Positions 62,964 through 64,000 of a stretch of DNA of 64,000 nt are shown in pieces (the stretch's first letter is position 1; each line of letters starts with the position of its first letter). The DNA comes from Microbulbifer sp. MI-G. Lineage in GTDB: Bacteria > Pseudomonadota > Gammaproteobacteria > Pseudomonadales > Cellvibrionaceae. The stretch lies in contig NZ_CP098023.1 in NCBI RefSeq assembly GCF_030440425.1, forward strand, positions 248,001 through 312,000, given 5' to 3'. Both the position numbers and the translations under genes were made by a program. The notes beneath the pieces are model-generated. The model searched no databases. It worked only from the letters and a program-made list of their open reading frames with translations, and was not told the origin of the DNA.

Positions 62964-63632
62964 ATGAGTACAGAAAAATCCTTTCGGCCATTGGATTTCA
63001 CGCAACTGGATGAAGCGGAAATGTGCCGCCGTGCCGCTGCGTTTTACCAATTGATGCGCCGGCGTCGCTCGGTGCGGGATTTCTCCAGCAGGCCGGTGCC
63101 CCGTGCCGTGATTGAGCATGCGTTGTGTGCGGCGGGCAGCGCGCCCAGTGGTGCCAATATGCAGCCCTGGCACTTCGTGGTGGTGGAGAGCGCCGACATC
63201 AAGCGCCGTATCCGCCTGGCCGCGGAGGAGGAGGAGCGCGAGTTCTACCAGCGCCGCGCCTCGGAGGAGTGGCTCAATGCCCTGGAGCCCCTGGGTACCG
63301 ATGCCCACAAACCTTTCCTGGAGTCAGCCCCCTACCTGATTGCGATATTCCTGAAAAAGTTTTCCAGTGATGCTTGCGGTGCGCGCCGGAAGAACTATTA
63401 CACGGCGGAATCGGTGGGTATTGCCACAGGGATGTTAATTGCGGCCCTGCACGATGCCGGCGTGGCCACCTTGACCCACACTCCCAGCCCGATGAAGTTT
63501 CTCAATGATATCCTCGCCCGCCCCGCCACGGAAAAGCCCTATATGCTGCTGGTGGCCGGGCTGCCGGCGGAGGGGGCCGAGGTGCCGGCAATCGACAAGA
63601 AGCCGCTGGAAGACATTGCAGACTTTGTGTGA
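62964..63632 (+). CDS. Nitroreductase family flavoprotein
   Basis: The 222-residue FMN enzyme has [15 protein letters not shown] (FMN phosphate contact), [38 protein letters not shown] and an [21 protein letters not shown]-terminus. Family members reduce nitro compounds, quinones or halogenated phenols; the natural substrate is not evident. It is likely co-transcribed with DUF3094. Confidence 0.88.
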   Translation: MSTEKSFRPLDFTQLDEAEMCRRAAAFYQLMRRRRSVRDFSSRPVPRAVIEHALCAAGSAPSGANMQPWHFVVVESADIKRRIRLAAEEEEREFYQRRASEEWLNALEPLGTDAHKPFLESAPYLIAIFLKKFSSDACGARRKNYYTAESVGIATGMLIAALHDAGVATLTHTPSPMKFLNDILARPATEKPYMLLVAGLPAEGAEVPAIDKKPLEDIADFV

Positions 63633-63739
63633 GGTGCCCGGGGTACGGCTTTGGGATTGGGTGTGACCCTGGGTACTGTGCGCCAGGTGAGGGGGTACAG
63701 CGCCTGTAAAAAACCGGGAGTGTTTGAGCGCGGGGTCCC

Positions 63740-64000
63740 ATGTCAAAAATACTGATCGTCGAAGACGAAGCCGCAATCGCCGACACCCTGATTTACGCCC
63801 TGCAGGCCGAGGGCTTTGCCACCCACTGGCTGACCGTGGCCGCTGAAGCGCTGGCGCTGCTCGAGCGCGAACCGTTTGACCTGGTCATCCTGGATGTCGG
63901 GCTGCCGGATATCAGCGGCTTTGAGGCCTGCAAGCGCCTGCGACGTTTTTCCGAGGTGCCGGTTATCTTTCTCACCGCACGCAACGCGGAGATAGACCGG
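63740..64000 (+). CDS. creB: CreB-like response regulator (cut by window end)
   Basis: Only the first 87 residues are in the window. They form an OmpR-type receiver domain: SKILIVEDEAAIADTLIYAL, LVILDVGLPDISGFE (phospho-aspartate) and VIFLTARNAEIDR. The wording ILIVEDExAIADTLxYAL and the AEIDR end resemble CreB of the CreBC carbon-response system. The DNA-binding domain lies beyond the window. Confidence 0.7.
   Translation, partial: MSKILIVEDEAAIADTLIYALQAEGFATHWLTVAAEALALLEREPFDLVILDVGLPDISGFEACKRLRRFSEVPVIFLTARNAEIDR

Overview
The window looks like chromosome of a marine gammaproteobacterium of the Cellvibrionales type, most likely close to Microbulbifer. This is an inference from gene content (nitrate respiration cluster, bioB-bioF-bioHC-bioD, DUF3094, PsrA-type operator, CreB) and from a mosaic of GC-rich core DNA and AT-rich accessory DNA. 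No taxonomic search was possible.

Layout. (1) 0.2-2.0 kb: a DUF885 peptidase-like protein. (2) 2.2-9.9 kb: an AT-rich run of small unrelated plus-strand genes (PhyH, GrpB, DoxX-like, lipoproteins, HAD, DUF488, GFA, nitrilase fragment, unknowns). Several stop codons fall inside CATAACAA-type motifs. One complete attC site (7056-7111), one degenerate attC (3005-3095) and one VCR-like repeat (9190-9300) mark this as an integron cassette array with no visible integrase (CALIN-like), much of it decayed. (3) 10.1-21.6 kb: a DUF945 protein, then narX divergent from narGHJI and a parvulin isomerase. (4) 21.6-29.9 kb: a second AT-rich accessory zone. It holds a LysE-type exporter interrupted by 14 copies of an 8-bp repeat (probable phase variation), glutamate dehydrogenase, a cytochrome b561 pseudogene, a second 8-bp repeat array, an SDR/AraC divergent pair and remnants of three transposons. 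(5) 29.9-34.6 kb: xdhC, a MocA-like transferase and iorAB, a molybdenum hydroxylase with its cofactor-maturation genes. (6) 35.0-41.4 kb: a PP2C/Ser-Thr kinase fusion, a NasA/NarK transporter, a second NarK-family transporter and a porin. (7) 41.5-47.6 kb: a probable Moco riboswitch, moaA-mobA-moaB-moaC-moaD-moaE and modABC. (8) 47.7-52.7 kb: an unknown 396-aa protein, narK2, narL and moeA. (9) 52.8-64 kb: GrpB, a KAS III-like enzyme, ComF, the biotin operon with a BioH-BioC fusion, an L,D-transpeptidase, an acyl-CoA dehydrogenase behind a PsrA box, DUF3094, a nitroreductase and the start of creB.

How it works together. Regions 3 and 5-8 form one functional unit. They supply nitrate sensing (NarX, NarL), nitrate and nitrite transport, molybdate uptake, molybdopterin synthesis, and the Mo enzymes that use it (NarGHI, IorAB). 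NarL-type 7-2-7 sites lie upstream of narG and between narK2 and narL. The accessory zones interrupt this unit and carry most of the unusual biology: cassette sites, repeat-driven variation and gene decay.
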